Counted from the first letter of the stretch, positions 6,855-12,566 are shown. The stretch is 12,687 nt of DNA from Methanomicrobiales archaeon (GCA_012797575.1 JAAZOW010000242.1:1-12687), one strand, 5' to 3'. Notes: generated from the sequence alone by a model not told the origin. Made by a program: numbers and translations.

Positions 6855-7471
6855 ACGTTCTCCTGCGCCTGCATCTTCTGGAGGAGGCCAACCACCTTCT
6901 GTCCCTTCGCCCGCCCCTCTGTGAGTGCGGTGGGGTGGCCTGCAATCCCGCCGTAGTGATCCAGGTCGTTTGCTATGACGTTATCCCAGTACTCAAACCC
7001 GGTGATGTTGAAGAAAGCGGTGATAGCGGGAAACGCGGCATCGAAGACGTTCTCCCACCCAAGCCCTGCGGTCGATACGAAGATTCCTTTATGGTGCTGG
7101 ATATGTTTGTTGGTGAAGTAAAGGGTCTTCAAGATGAACTTGCGCGCCCAGATGTACTGGGTCCGGTCGATCAGTCCTTTGAGCTCGGCCGTGATCCCCA
7201 TCGAGTAGATGGGTGATGCGACGACAAGGATATCGGCGCGGGCGATCTCTTCAAAGACCGGGGTGAGCTCATCTTTTATGATACAGGCCCCGGTTCGGTG
7301 GCAGGCGTTGCATCCCCGGCACGAGGCGTAATCGAGCGACCTGAGGATGATCTTCTCTACCTCTGCCCCGGCATCCCGGGCCCCGTCGAGGACGGCATCA
7401 AGCAGGGTCTCGGTGTTCCCGTGCCGCCGGGGGCTCCCTGATATACCGAGGACCTTTATGGGTCCGGTCAT
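6845..7471 (-). CDS. Iron-sulfur flavoprotein (Isf-type, NADPH-dependent FMN reductase family), paralogue 1
   Basis: A 208-aa flavodoxin-fold protein. The N-terminal KVLGISGSPRRHGNTETLL is the FMN-phosphate loop. CRGCNACHRTGAC (Cys51, 54, 57, 63) is the compact CX2CX2CX5C motif that binds a [4Fe-4S] cluster in the Isf family. ASPIYSMGITAELKGLIDR is the second FMN-binding region. Isf of Methanosarcina thermophila takes electrons from ferredoxin and can reduce O2 and H2O2, so a redox or oxygen-defence role is plausible here; the true partner is unknown. The ATG at 7469-7471 overlaps the TGA of the upstream paralogue (ATGA), so the pair is translationally coupled. A hairpin covers its stop codon. 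Confidence 0.92.
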   Translation of the reverse strand: MTGPIKVLGISGSPRRHGNTETLLDAVLDGARDAGAEVEKIILRSLDYASCRGCNACHRTGACIIKDELTPVFEEIARADILVVASPIYSMGITAELKGLIDRTQYIWARKFILKTLYFTNKHIQHHKGIFVSTAGLGWENVFDAAFPAITAFFNITGFEYWDNVIANDLDHYGGIAGHPTALTEGRAKGQKVVGLLQKMQAQENVEA

Positions 7472-8079
7472 GCAACCCCCACCTCCCGCAGGTGTGCGAT
7501 GACCTCGTGTGCCAGGGTCTCCGCATCGTGCATGGCGGTGGGGTGGCGGCCGATCGCACCCTTCTCATCGACGCCGTTCACCATCAGGTACTTGATGTCT
7601 CTATCCCTGACATCGATGACATTGAAGAAACACTTCACCGACGGTATCGCTGCATCAAAGACGTTCTCCCAGGTCTGCCCGGCGGTCGAGAGGAAGATCC
7701 CAGCCCGCCTTCCCTTTCGATCCGGCGGAACGATCGGGAGGCGGAGGACGTACTTCCGGGTGCAGAAGACCTGTGAGCGGTCGACCAGCACCTTTGCCTG
7801 CGCCGTAAGCCCCATGCAGTAGATGGGGGATGCGAGTATGATACAGTCAGCCTCTATGATCCGGTCGTGGACGTAGTCCATGTAGTCCCGCTGGATGCAC
7901 CGGTTGAGTTTCGCGCAGGCGTTGCATCCCCGGCAGGGCCCGATGTCTGCTTCCGGGACGACGATCTTCTCGACCGCTGCTCCCGCCCCCCTCATCACAT
8001 CGAGCACCCGGTCAAGCAGTGTCTCTGAGTTGCCGTGGCGACGGGGTGAGGTCGAAAACGCGAGGACATCAATGGTCAT
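7468..8079 (-). CDS. Iron-sulfur flavoprotein (Isf-type), paralogue 2
   Basis: A 203-aa paralogue of the next gene, sharing SPRRHGN(S/T)ETLLD, VEKI, CRGCNAC, the ASPIYxMG motif, the STAGxxWENVFDAA segment and a late HPTA motif. CX2CX2CX5C at Cys49, 52, 55 and 61 (CRGCNACAKLNRC) should hold a [4Fe-4S] cluster beside FMN. The start is set at ATG 8077-8079 because MTIDVLAFSTSPRRHGN aligns with the paralogue's N-terminus. The in-frame extension to 8268 reads through spacer and insertion-sequence remnant and is not protein-like. First gene of the two-gene operon; a T-rich box about 25-33 nt upstream suggests a nearly leaderless transcript. Two adjacent copies point to tandem duplication followed by divergence. 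Confidence 0.92.
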   Translation of the reverse strand: MTIDVLAFSTSPRRHGNSETLLDRVLDVMRGAGAAVEKIVVPEADIGPCRGCNACAKLNRCIQRDYMDYVHDRIIEADCIILASPIYCMGLTAQAKVLVDRSQVFCTRKYVLRLPIVPPDRKGRRAGIFLSTAGQTWENVFDAAIPSVKCFFNVIDVRDRDIKYLMVNGVDEKGAIGRHPTAMHDAETLAHEVIAHLREVGVA

Positions 8080-8086
8080 ATATGAT

Positions 8087-8112
8087 GCGTTATCCCGGCG
8101 AAGGCAAAAACG
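8087..8112 (-). promoter_or_regulatory. Probable promoter of the flavoprotein pair
   Basis: On the minus strand GTTTTTGCC lies about 25-33 nt before the ATG at 8079 and is followed by TTCGCCGGGATAAC. The layout matches the region before the chorismate mutase gene: T-rich box, CGCCGGGATAA, then 9-10 nt to the ATG. No clear ribosome site is present, in keeping with a very short leader. Confidence 0.4.
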
Positions 8113-8214
8113 TGCCGGGGCACTCCCCTCACACCCATACCTTCCCTGCGCAAAATCCGATCGTGAGTGGATGGTGTTCGGGGAACGCGGGGAGGTGGTA
8201 ACACCTTCTCTCCA

Positions 8215-8388
8215 TTCGACGATATCAACGCGGCAATCAATATCAAGAAGTTCGCCCTGCAAGATCAAAGTCTTGCCGGGGTGTCTGGCGTGGAACGCGC
8301 CATTGAGCCTGTGGACTCGCTCCCGCTGGGGAGGAGAATGATAGCCGGGAAGTCCCGTCCGCGAGCGCGGGGTAGTTCACGCTGCTAA
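8215..8388 (+). pseudogene. 3' remnant of an IS200/IS605-family tnpB (OrfB)
   Basis: Reads FDDINAAINIKKFALQDQ, then GVERAIEPVDSLPLG, and ends ARGSSRC before TAA at 8386-8388. D-x-N-A-A-x-N-I is the RuvC-III motif near the C-terminus of TnpB nucleases (Asp codon at 8221-8223). The following ERxxEPVDS segment and GSS ending are also typical of this family in methanogens and cyanobacteria. Only about 57 codons survive. The zinc-ribbon cysteines normally just upstream of DxNAA and the whole N-terminal part are absent. No tnpA is present. Two hairpins lie at its end. It sits in the 5' flank of the flavoprotein operon. TnpB elements encode a guide RNA overlapping the 3' end of tnpB; whether any RNA is still made here cannot be told. 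Confidence 0.82.
8359..8370 (+). repeat. Inverted repeat inside the tnpB remnant
   Basis: CCGCG and CGCGG form a perfect 5-bp stem with a 2-nt loop, 11 nt before the second, longer hairpin. Together they give a structured 3' end, as expected where the omega-RNA scaffold of IS200/IS605 elements lies. With so short a stem, chance is possible. Confidence 0.35.
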
Positions 8389-8673
8389 TTCTTCTGTAGC
8401 AGCATTCCGGCCGCTCCATACAATCGCCTTCACGTCGTAGTTGTTCAGCGCGTCGAGAACATTCCCGGGGACAAGGCAGTCGATATCATTCAGAACGACA
8501 TACGTTTTCGAATCGGGAGGGCGGACGTCCCGTACATCAATCCAAGCGAACGCAATTGCCATAACGGCGCGGCCCTCATATGGTACTCTACATTCCCGCC
8601 CACTCATAACGAGGTTGGGGGGGTCCATCCTGGATTGGGATATCGGCAGCTCAACCGCTATTTCAGGCTCCAT
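8377..8673 (-). CDS. Hypothetical protein, possibly truncated by the IS remnant
   Basis: A 98-codon ORF I do not recognise. The middle looks protein-like, with alternating hydrophobic segments (RAVMAIAFAWIDV, KTYVVLNDIDCLV and VKAIVWSG) suggesting a small alpha/beta fold. There is no signal peptide or metal motif. Its last codons (AATEELAA plus stop) lie in the hairpin at the end of the tnpB remnant. The original C-terminus may therefore have been lost and replaced by insertion-sequence DNA. By eye its third codon positions are less GC-rich than in the arg genes, which may indicate transfer. The start is uncertain: ATGs at 8671-8673, 8626-8628 and 8605-8607 are possible and none has a clear ribosome site. 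It could also be a non-coding ORF. Confidence 0.4.
   Translation of the reverse strand: MEPEIAVELPISQSRMDPPNLVMSGRECRVPYEGRAVMAIAFAWIDVRDVRPPDSKTYVVLNDIDCLVPGNVLDALNNYDVKAIVWSGRNAATEELAA
8381..8403. repeat. Hairpin at the tnpB stop, probable IS right-end subterminal palindrome
   Basis: GCTGCTA (8381-8387) and TAGCAGC (8397-8403) form a perfect 7-bp stem with a 9-nt loop. The tnpB stop codon is at the base of the loop. IS200/IS605 elements carry a subterminal hairpin close to each end that TnpA binds, and the right one usually lies just after tnpB. The position fits the right end of the element, which would finish shortly after 8403. No matching left end was found. Confidence 0.5.
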
Positions 8674-8716
8674 CCTTTAGGGCGGAGTAAGTTGATGCGG
8701 GAGATCCTACTCTGCG

Positions 8717-8727
8717 GCAAAAAATAG
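8717..8727 (-). terminator. T-run after the lipoprotein gene
   Basis: On the minus strand CTATTTTTTGC contains six consecutive T's, about 20 nt after the TGA of the lipoprotein gene (8745-8747). Archaeal transcription commonly stops at such T-runs without a hairpin. The same bases are about 46-51 nt upstream of the ATG at 8673, so they could instead act as a TATA-like box for that ORF. Confidence 0.4.
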
Positions 8728-8744
8728 ATGGATTTACCGAGCGA

Positions 8745-9983
8745 TCAACGGTTGGCCGGATCTGCAACTCTTTTGTACACCGCTGAATAGGCGTTCTTTC
8801 CGCGATAATCAGTGAAGGTGCCGAACAGGTACAGAGTATCACCGTCAACCCAGCCCTGCATCAACGAGGCGGTGTTGCCCTCAGTGGTGCTTGCCATATA
8901 TAGCGAGTTACCATGCGCGGAGAATATGACTCCCCCGACGTCGCCGACCCAGTACTCCTCCTTCGTCTCGCCAAAGAACATGAGATCGTGCTGCGCGGAT
9001 ATGTTGATTATGGTGTCGGACGCCTGGATATCGACATGATTCTCGTTGATCATCTCGATGTAGGAGTTCACCCAGGTTCCTTTAAGCGATGTGGGATCCG
9101 TGGGGAGGCCGGGAGAGTCGAGGGATGCATTCTCTCCCGCGTACTCCCGGATACCTGAGATAACACTGAAATTATCGACCTCAAACTCGGATCTAGCAAC
9201 GGTCGTGATGCTGATGAGGTCATCGTGGAGTTGGTATTGCAGGATCCAGAACTCTCTGGCCTCATCGATCAGGAGGTAGACGTCGTACTCGTGGCCGAGG
9301 CTATCGATACCTTTGAATGCCCCTGCGGCAATGAACTTACGGGGCGTCAGAATGCCGTCAACATCCTGATCGATCGTCCCGTAGATGATCCCGTCCTGCT
9401 GACCCTCGATGCTGAAGGTATCCCCTGCAAGAGGGATGATGCTAACCGCATCAAACTGCGTTGCACTCACCTGTTTGTAGACCGGCCCAAGTTTTGTAAA
9501 ACCATCCCCCTCCTTCGTCATGCCGCCATCGCGCACGAAGTGGTGTCTGTCGGCAAAGATAGTTCCAGTCGGGTCTTCACCGCTCTTCCCCGTGGTGATG
9601 CCCACAGCACTGATCCAGAGGTTGTCTCCTTCAGCATACCCGTATGCAAGGCGTCGGGATTCATCAGTGCTCAGATCGAACAGGAACACGCTCCCCTCCT
9701 CGTTACAGAATGCGGAGACAAAGCTGTCCTCTGCATCCCCATCGATCGTTCCATAGAAGAGCCAGTCTTCCTGCTCGATCGTAAGGACACTGTTCGGGGC
9801 GGATCTGTCAAATCCGTCACCCCGTGAACGGATGTAATCGACAAGGTTCCAGGTACCGGATATATCTGTCGTGATACCCGGCAGGCCCCCTTCAGCCTGA
9901 GCAGGCTGTGTCATACATCCGGCCAGGCAGGTGCAGGTAAGAAGAATTACGGCGACTGCTAGAAGCAGCCAAGATTGCTTCAT
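8745..9983 (-). CDS. Secreted lipoprotein with three related beta-rich repeats, function unknown
   Basis: A 412-aa protein. Residues 1-22 form a lipoprotein signal peptide with lipobox LAGC, Cys23 being the lipidated residue, so it should be anchored on the outer face of the membrane. The mature part repeats one unit three times: LTIEQEDWLFYGTIDGD (67-83), FSIEGQQDGIIYGTIDQD (190-207) and INISAQHDLMFFGETKEE (326-343). The first and last begin with SGTW (42-45) and KGTW (301-304), and VYKQV (168-172) and VYKRV (402-406) close units. The alternating pattern suggests a beta-barrel or beta-propeller-like fold. No catalytic motif was recognised, so binding or a structural role is a guess. It appears to be a single-gene unit with its own TATA box and a T-run after the stop. 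Confidence 0.85.
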   Translation of the reverse strand: MKQSWLLLAVAVILLTCTCLAGCMTQPAQAEGGLPGITTDISGTWNLVDYIRSRGDGFDRSAPNSVLTIEQEDWLFYGTIDGDAEDSFVSAFCNEEGSVFLFDLSTDESRRLAYGYAEGDNLWISAVGITTGKSGEDPTGTIFADRHHFVRDGGMTKEGDGFTKLGPVYKQVSATQFDAVSIIPLAGDTFSIEGQQDGIIYGTIDQDVDGILTPRKFIAAGAFKGIDSLGHEYDVYLLIDEAREFWILQYQLHDDLISITTVARSEFEVDNFSVISGIREYAGENASLDSPGLPTDPTSLKGTWVNSYIEMINENHVDIQASDTIINISAQHDLMFFGETKEEYWVGDVGGVIFSAHGNSLYMASTTEGNTASLMQGWVDGDTLYLFGTFTDYRGKNAYSAVYKRVADPANR

Positions 9984-10002
9984 ATGGTTAAATTATACTC
10001 TG

Positions 10003-10012
10003 AATACATAAA
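10003..10012 (-). promoter_or_regulatory. TATA box of the lipoprotein gene
   Basis: On the minus strand TTTATGTATT is centred about 24 nt before the ATG at 9983, which places the transcript start at or next to the start codon. No ribosome site precedes the ATG (AACCATATG), consistent with leaderless translation. Confidence 0.5.
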
Positions 10013-10207
10013 ATGATGCTTTTGAATGCCGGGATATCACAATAGGTCAAATTACGCTGATATCCGGAAGATCGGGGGCATAAGGTGCTATCTCATCAGA
10101 AGCGTTCGAAGGCAGAGACGCGCGCAATGGACTCATATAGAGCTCTCTCGGTCGAAACATGAGACCACAGACTCCCCAAGGAGGTATGCTACACTCGTTT
10201 GATTATG

Positions 10208-10224
10208 GAGAAAAAAAGGGTTTT
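10208..10224 (-). terminator. T-run terminator after the peroxiredoxin gene
   Basis: On the minus strand, right after the TGA at 10225-10227, the sequence reads AAAACCCTTTTTTTC. The seven consecutive T's (10211-10217) make a good archaeal terminator for the four-gene operon. The rest of the spacer up to the lipoprotein gene (10013-10207) shows no gene I can support. Confidence 0.55.
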
Positions 10225-10869
10225 TCAGAGATCTTTGAAGCAGAGATACCAGTCTTTGCACTCGTATCCCTCTTTCATCCTCTTCTCTATCGCTTCAGGG
10301 GTCGTTGGCGCCGGGACGATGACTTTGTCGCCTGGCTCCCAGTTCGCCGGGGTCGCAATCTTATGCTTATCCGAGGTCTGGAGGGCCTTGGTAAGCCTGA
10401 GGATCTCGGGCATCGAGCGGCCGTTGGACATCGGGTAGTAGAGCATGGCACGCATGATCCCCTTATCATCGATGAAGAAGACCGTTCTGATGGTCGAGGT
10501 ATCACTCTGCCCGGGATGGATCATCCCGTAGCGCCGGGCGACCTTCATGTCGAGATCGGCGATGATCGGGAAGTGGATATCGACACCCATCTTCTCCTTG
10601 ACGTTCCGCACCCAGGCGAGGTGGGAATGGACGCTATCGATGGAGAGTCCGATGAGCTGGGTGTTCAGTTTGGCGAGCTCATCGGCGATCTCGACGAACG
10701 CTATGAACTCAGTGGTACAGACCGGCGTAAAATCGGCCGGATGGGAGAAGAGGATGACCCACTTCCCCTTGTAGTCTGAGAGTTTCTTCCGTCCGTGGGT
10801 GGTCACTGCGTCAAACTCGGGTGCTGCTTCACCGATGACCGGCATCTGAAACATTTCCTGTGTCTCCAT
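10225..10869 (-). CDS. Archaeal thioredoxin peroxidase (Prx6-type peroxiredoxin)
   Basis: A 214-aa peroxiredoxin that reduces H2O2 and organic peroxides. The peroxidatic motif is HPADFTPVCTTEF (Cys51 with the chosen start), with the conserved Thr three residues before it and a catalytic Arg in TSTIRTVFF. The C-terminal YECKDWYLCFK has two more cysteines (204 and 210), the arrangement of the Aeropyrum pernix ApTPx enzyme (Cys50, 207, 213), where they form the resolving disulfide. The long C-terminal domain is typical of the decameric archaeal type. The ATG at 10867-10869 is chosen because AGGTGA lies 5 nt upstream. A GTG three codons earlier (10878), overlapping the upstream stop as GTGA, is an alternative. 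Last gene of the operon, after a CMD-like protein and a desulforedoxin that could supply electrons. Confidence 0.95.
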   Translation of the reverse strand: METQEMFQMPVIGEAAPEFDAVTTHGRKKLSDYKGKWVILFSHPADFTPVCTTEFIAFVEIADELAKLNTQLIGLSIDSVHSHLAWVRNVKEKMGVDIHFPIIADLDMKVARRYGMIHPGQSDTSTIRTVFFIDDKGIMRAMLYYPMSNGRSMPEILRLTKALQTSDKHKIATPANWEPGDKVIVPAPTTPEAIEKRMKEGYECKDWYLCFKDL

Positions 10870-10874
10870 CTCTT

Positions 10875-11231
10875 TCACCTTTTGGATTTATCGCCTAATT
10901 TTTCTTCGAGAACGGTCTTGCCGTGGACGTAGGCCGGCATCCCCGCGAGCAGGAAAGCGACCCGGAGCCCTTCCTCGATCTCTTCCTTCTTCACACCGAG
11001 GTTCTCGGCACCTGCCATCTGTGCACGGATGGCATGGTCGTCCCTGAGCGCGGCGGCGATCGCTATCGCGATGACCTTCTTCGTCTGCCTCGAGAGGACT
11101 CCGTCGGCCCAGATCATCTGGTCAAGCCCTATCACCTTCCCGTAGAGGTCGGGGTCGGTCTTCTCGAGTTCCTTGAAGATCTCAGGGACCTTCCCGATCT
11201 TCTCTTCAAGGCGCTTTTGTTTCTCTGCCAT
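10875..11231 (-). CDS. Carboxymuconolactone decarboxylase / AhpD-like protein lacking the redox cysteines
   Basis: A 118-aa helical protein of the CMD/AhpD family (KKVIAIAIAAALRDDHAIRAQMAGAENLGV, then EEIEEGLRVAFLLAG). AhpD members carry CxxC and a downstream His at the helix start and act as peroxidase reductants. Here that segment reads DDHA, with Gln for His (positions about 64-71), and the protein has no cysteine at all. It cannot be a thiol reductase of the AhpD kind, so its role beside the peroxiredoxin is unknown. The chosen ATG at 11229-11231 has GGAG 8 nt upstream. An ATG at 11237, overlapping the desulforedoxin stop by one base, is possible. Five nucleotides separate its stop from the peroxiredoxin ATG. 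Confidence 0.85.
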   Translation of the reverse strand: MAEKQKRLEEKIGKVPEIFKELEKTDPDLYGKVIGLDQMIWADGVLSRQTKKVIAIAIAAALRDDHAIRAQMAGAENLGVKKEEIEEGLRVAFLLAGMPAYVHGKTVLEEKLGDKSKR

Positions 11232-11236
11232 ACTCA

Positions 11237-11362
11237 TCACTCCTCAAGCACCATCGGCTCGCCGCAACAGATCAGTTCTCCGCCGCCGACTTCCAGCACT
11301 TTGACAAGATTTCCGCAGATCTCGCAGAGGTAGACCTGCCCCTCGGCTGATACGTTCACCAT
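11237..11362 (-). CDS. Desulforedoxin, stand-alone 41-aa iron protein
   Basis: A small gene with sequence MVNVSAEGQVYLCEICG followed by NLVKVLEVGGGELICCGEPM and VLEE. It matches the desulforedoxin fold almost end to end. Cys13, Cys16, Cys32 and Cys33 (CxxC and adjacent CC) are the four ligands of an Fe(Cys)4 centre. The conserved VYxCxxCG, EVGGGxLxCCG and PM elements are all present. The known protein is a homodimeric electron carrier; the same module is also the N-terminal domain of desulfoferrodoxin (superoxide reductase), but no superoxide-reductase domain follows here. The ATG at 11360-11362 has GGAG 8 nt upstream. Its stop nearly overlaps the CMD gene. It probably carries electrons in the peroxide-defence operon. 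Confidence 0.93.
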   Translation of the reverse strand: MVNVSAEGQVYLCEICGNLVKVLEVGGGELICCGEPMVLEE

Positions 11363-11377
11363 GCTTCTCACTCCGCA

Positions 11378-11623
11378 CTACTCGGTTTTAGATCCTCGCT
11401 CAGGAGGATGCATGACGTCCTCAGGCGTTTTGATGTCTGGCCGTATGTGGGTCATCGGAAGACAGTTGTACATCTCGCAGGCGCAGGTCGGGCATTTGAC
11501 GAGATCTTCGTCAGTGCTGTCAATCCGGACCTCCCTTCCACAGTCGACGCAGATGAATCGTCCGGGACCTGGCTTCTCTCCTGCTTTCGCAGTCTCTCTG
11601 GTTCCTGGTTCGGCCACAGGCAT
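11378..11623 (-). CDS. Small zinc-ribbon / rubredoxin-like protein
   Basis: An 81-aa protein with FICVDCGREVRI (Cys25, 28) and KCPTCACEMYNC (Cys44, 47, 49, 54). CX2CG and CPXC knuckles separated by 15 residues are the layout of zinc ribbons and rubredoxins, so it binds Zn or Fe. The spacing is shorter than in true rubredoxin and the second knuckle lacks the usual following Gly. Two further cysteines follow it. The N-terminal 20 residues are Pro/Gly/Lys-rich and probably disordered. It is the first gene of the minus operon; its TAG is 15 nt before the desulforedoxin ATG. The ATG at 11621-11623 abuts GGTGA with almost no spacer, so an in-frame GTG two codons later (11615-11617) may be the true start. 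Electron transfer or regulation are both possible. Confidence 0.75.
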   Translation of the reverse strand: MPVAEPGTRETAKAGEKPGPGRFICVDCGREVRIDSTDEDLVKCPTCACEMYNCLPMTHIRPDIKTPEDVMHPPERGSKTE

Positions 11624-11650
11624 TCACCAAGTCAGTAGTGACCTCCCAAG

Positions 11651-11660
11651 GTATTTAGCA
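11651..11660 (-). promoter_or_regulatory. TATA-like box of the desulforedoxin-peroxiredoxin operon
   Basis: On the minus strand TGCTAAATAC is centred about 32 nt before the ATG at 11623. It would start a short-leader transcript of the four-gene operon. It lies back to back with the plus-strand TATA box at 11693-11702, so both directions share a spacer of about 100 nt in which one regulator could act. Confidence 0.45.
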
Positions 11661-11692
11661 GTATCCTCCGGAATGGGGCCGCCTGCCCGCAC

Positions 11693-11702
11693 CTTATTAA
11701 TA
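11693..11702 (+). promoter_or_regulatory. TATA box of the third flavoprotein gene
   Basis: CTTATTAATA is centred about 27 nt before the ATG at 11725, the expected distance for a leaderless or nearly leaderless archaeal transcript. No ribosome site precedes that ATG. A similar box (CTTTTAATA) stands at the same distance before the rubrerythrin gene. Confidence 0.6.
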
Positions 11703-11724
11703 GAGCCGCATGCAACCCTGCATC

Positions 11725-12318
11725 ATGTCAAAGAGGGTAATTGCGCTACTTGGAAGCCCACTCGTCGAAGGAAATACCGCTCGCCTCCTCGACGAGGCCA
11801 TCCGCGGCGTGGAGGATGCCGGCTGTGAAGTCGAAAAGATCGTTGTCGCGTACCTGGATTTTGCGCCGTGCATGGAGATATTCTACTGCATGGACTACGA
11901 GACCTGCCAGATCAAGGACGACATGACCGAGATCTATGACAAATTTCGGGAGATGGATAGTCTCATCATCGCCACCCCGGTGATGACGATGGGCATCCCC
12001 GGGAAACTGAAGTCGTTCATGGACCGGTTCCAGGTCTTCTACATGGCCAAGTATCACCGAGGAAAGTCGCTCATCTCCCCCGAACAGCGAAAGAGGCGGA
12101 GGATGCTCTTCATATCGATCGCGGGCATGAACCTTCCAACCGTCTTTGATGGTGCGAAGATGACCGCCCGGGCGTTTGGAGAGATCGTCGACTGTCCCTA
12201 CTGGGACGAAGTCCTCAGAAACGATATGGATACGATCAAGGATATACGGACGCAGCCTGAGGTTATGGAAGCAGCGTACCGGAAGGGTCATGAGCTCGGG
12301 CGGCTCCTGATGCAGTGA
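11725..12318 (+). CDS. Isf-like flavoprotein with an incomplete cluster motif, paralogue 3
   Basis: A 197-aa flavodoxin-fold protein related to the pair at 6845-8079. RVIALLGSPLVEGNTARLL is the FMN-phosphate loop, and IIATPVMTMGIPGKLKSFMDR the second FMN region. The cluster motif is altered: where the paralogues have CX2CX2CX5C, this one reads CMEIFYCMDYETC, with Cys49, Cys55 and Cys61 at matching positions but Ile52 for the second ligand. A normal four-cysteine [4Fe-4S] site is therefore absent; it may bind a three-Cys cluster, another metal, or none. The ATG at 11725 is chosen from the TATA distance and homology; an ATG at 11710 would add MQPCI. It is divergent from the peroxiredoxin operon and precedes rubrerythrin, so a role in oxygen or peroxide defence is inferred. 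Confidence 0.88.
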   Translation: MSKRVIALLGSPLVEGNTARLLDEAIRGVEDAGCEVEKIVVAYLDFAPCMEIFYCMDYETCQIKDDMTEIYDKFREMDSLIIATPVMTMGIPGKLKSFMDRFQVFYMAKYHRGKSLISPEQRKRRRMLFISIAGMNLPTVFDGAKMTARAFGEIVDCPYWDEVLRNDMDTIKDIRTQPEVMEAAYRKGHELGRLLMQ

Positions 12319-12418
12319 ATCATTGTCGTTTTGGGGTTTAGGCGCACGGTCGGATACCCTGATTCATGTGCCCTTCGCAGAAGAGATGTGGATATGCGAT
12401 GCGGCTTGCGATATCATT

Positions 12419-12438
12419 GGAGGAGCGCCCCCTCCTCC
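12419..12438. repeat. Hairpin in the flavoprotein-rubrerythrin spacer
   Basis: GGAGGAG and CTCCTCC form a perfect 7-bp stem with a 6-nt loop, about 100 nt after the flavoprotein stop. Pyrimidine-rich sequence follows (CTGTTTCTACCTATTTCC). It could end or protect the flavoprotein transcript. The remainder of this 248-nt spacer contains no gene I can support. Confidence 0.4.
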
Positions 12439-12533
12439 CCGAGACACTCTCCTGTTTCTACCTATTTCCAGAAAAATCCTGATTCAGTCTTTCCCTGGAC
12501 GTATATCCGTCCTTGCCAGGCTGGAGTGAAAGG

Positions 12534-12542
12534 CTTTTAATA
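12534..12542 (+). promoter_or_regulatory. TATA box of the rubrerythrin gene
   Basis: GAAAGG (BRE-like) is followed by CTTTTAATA, centred about 29 nt before the ATG at 12567. This predicts a leader of only a few bases. There is no Shine-Dalgarno sequence before the ATG. The box resembles the one before the third flavoprotein gene. Confidence 0.6.
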
Positions 12543-12566
12543 AGGGGTTCTCAAAACAACTACTTT

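Noticed and set aside
8080..8268. A 63-codon N-terminal extension of flavoprotein paralogue 2
   Set aside because: It runs through the promoter and into the tnpB remnant, and its peptide has no match to the paralogue, whose N-terminus aligns from 8079.
10025..10060. GATATC occurring twice in the lipoprotein upstream region
   Set aside because: A six-base palindrome repeated once, no flanking similarity, and GATATC is frequent throughout this window.
10159..10779. A 206-codon plus-strand frame with nearby GGAGGT (about 10180-10185) before an ATG
   Set aside because: The good ribosome-site look is misleading. The frame is antisense to the peroxiredoxin gene and its peptide is a shadow.
12358..12486. 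CCTGATTCA occurring twice (12358-12366 and 12478-12486)
   Set aside because: Nine-base identity about 120 nt apart without further similarity; probably chance.
12323..12540. Two overlapping open frames of about 68 codons in the spacer before rubrerythrin
   Set aside because: No ribosome site, no recognisable domain, and one reaches into the rubrerythrin TATA box.
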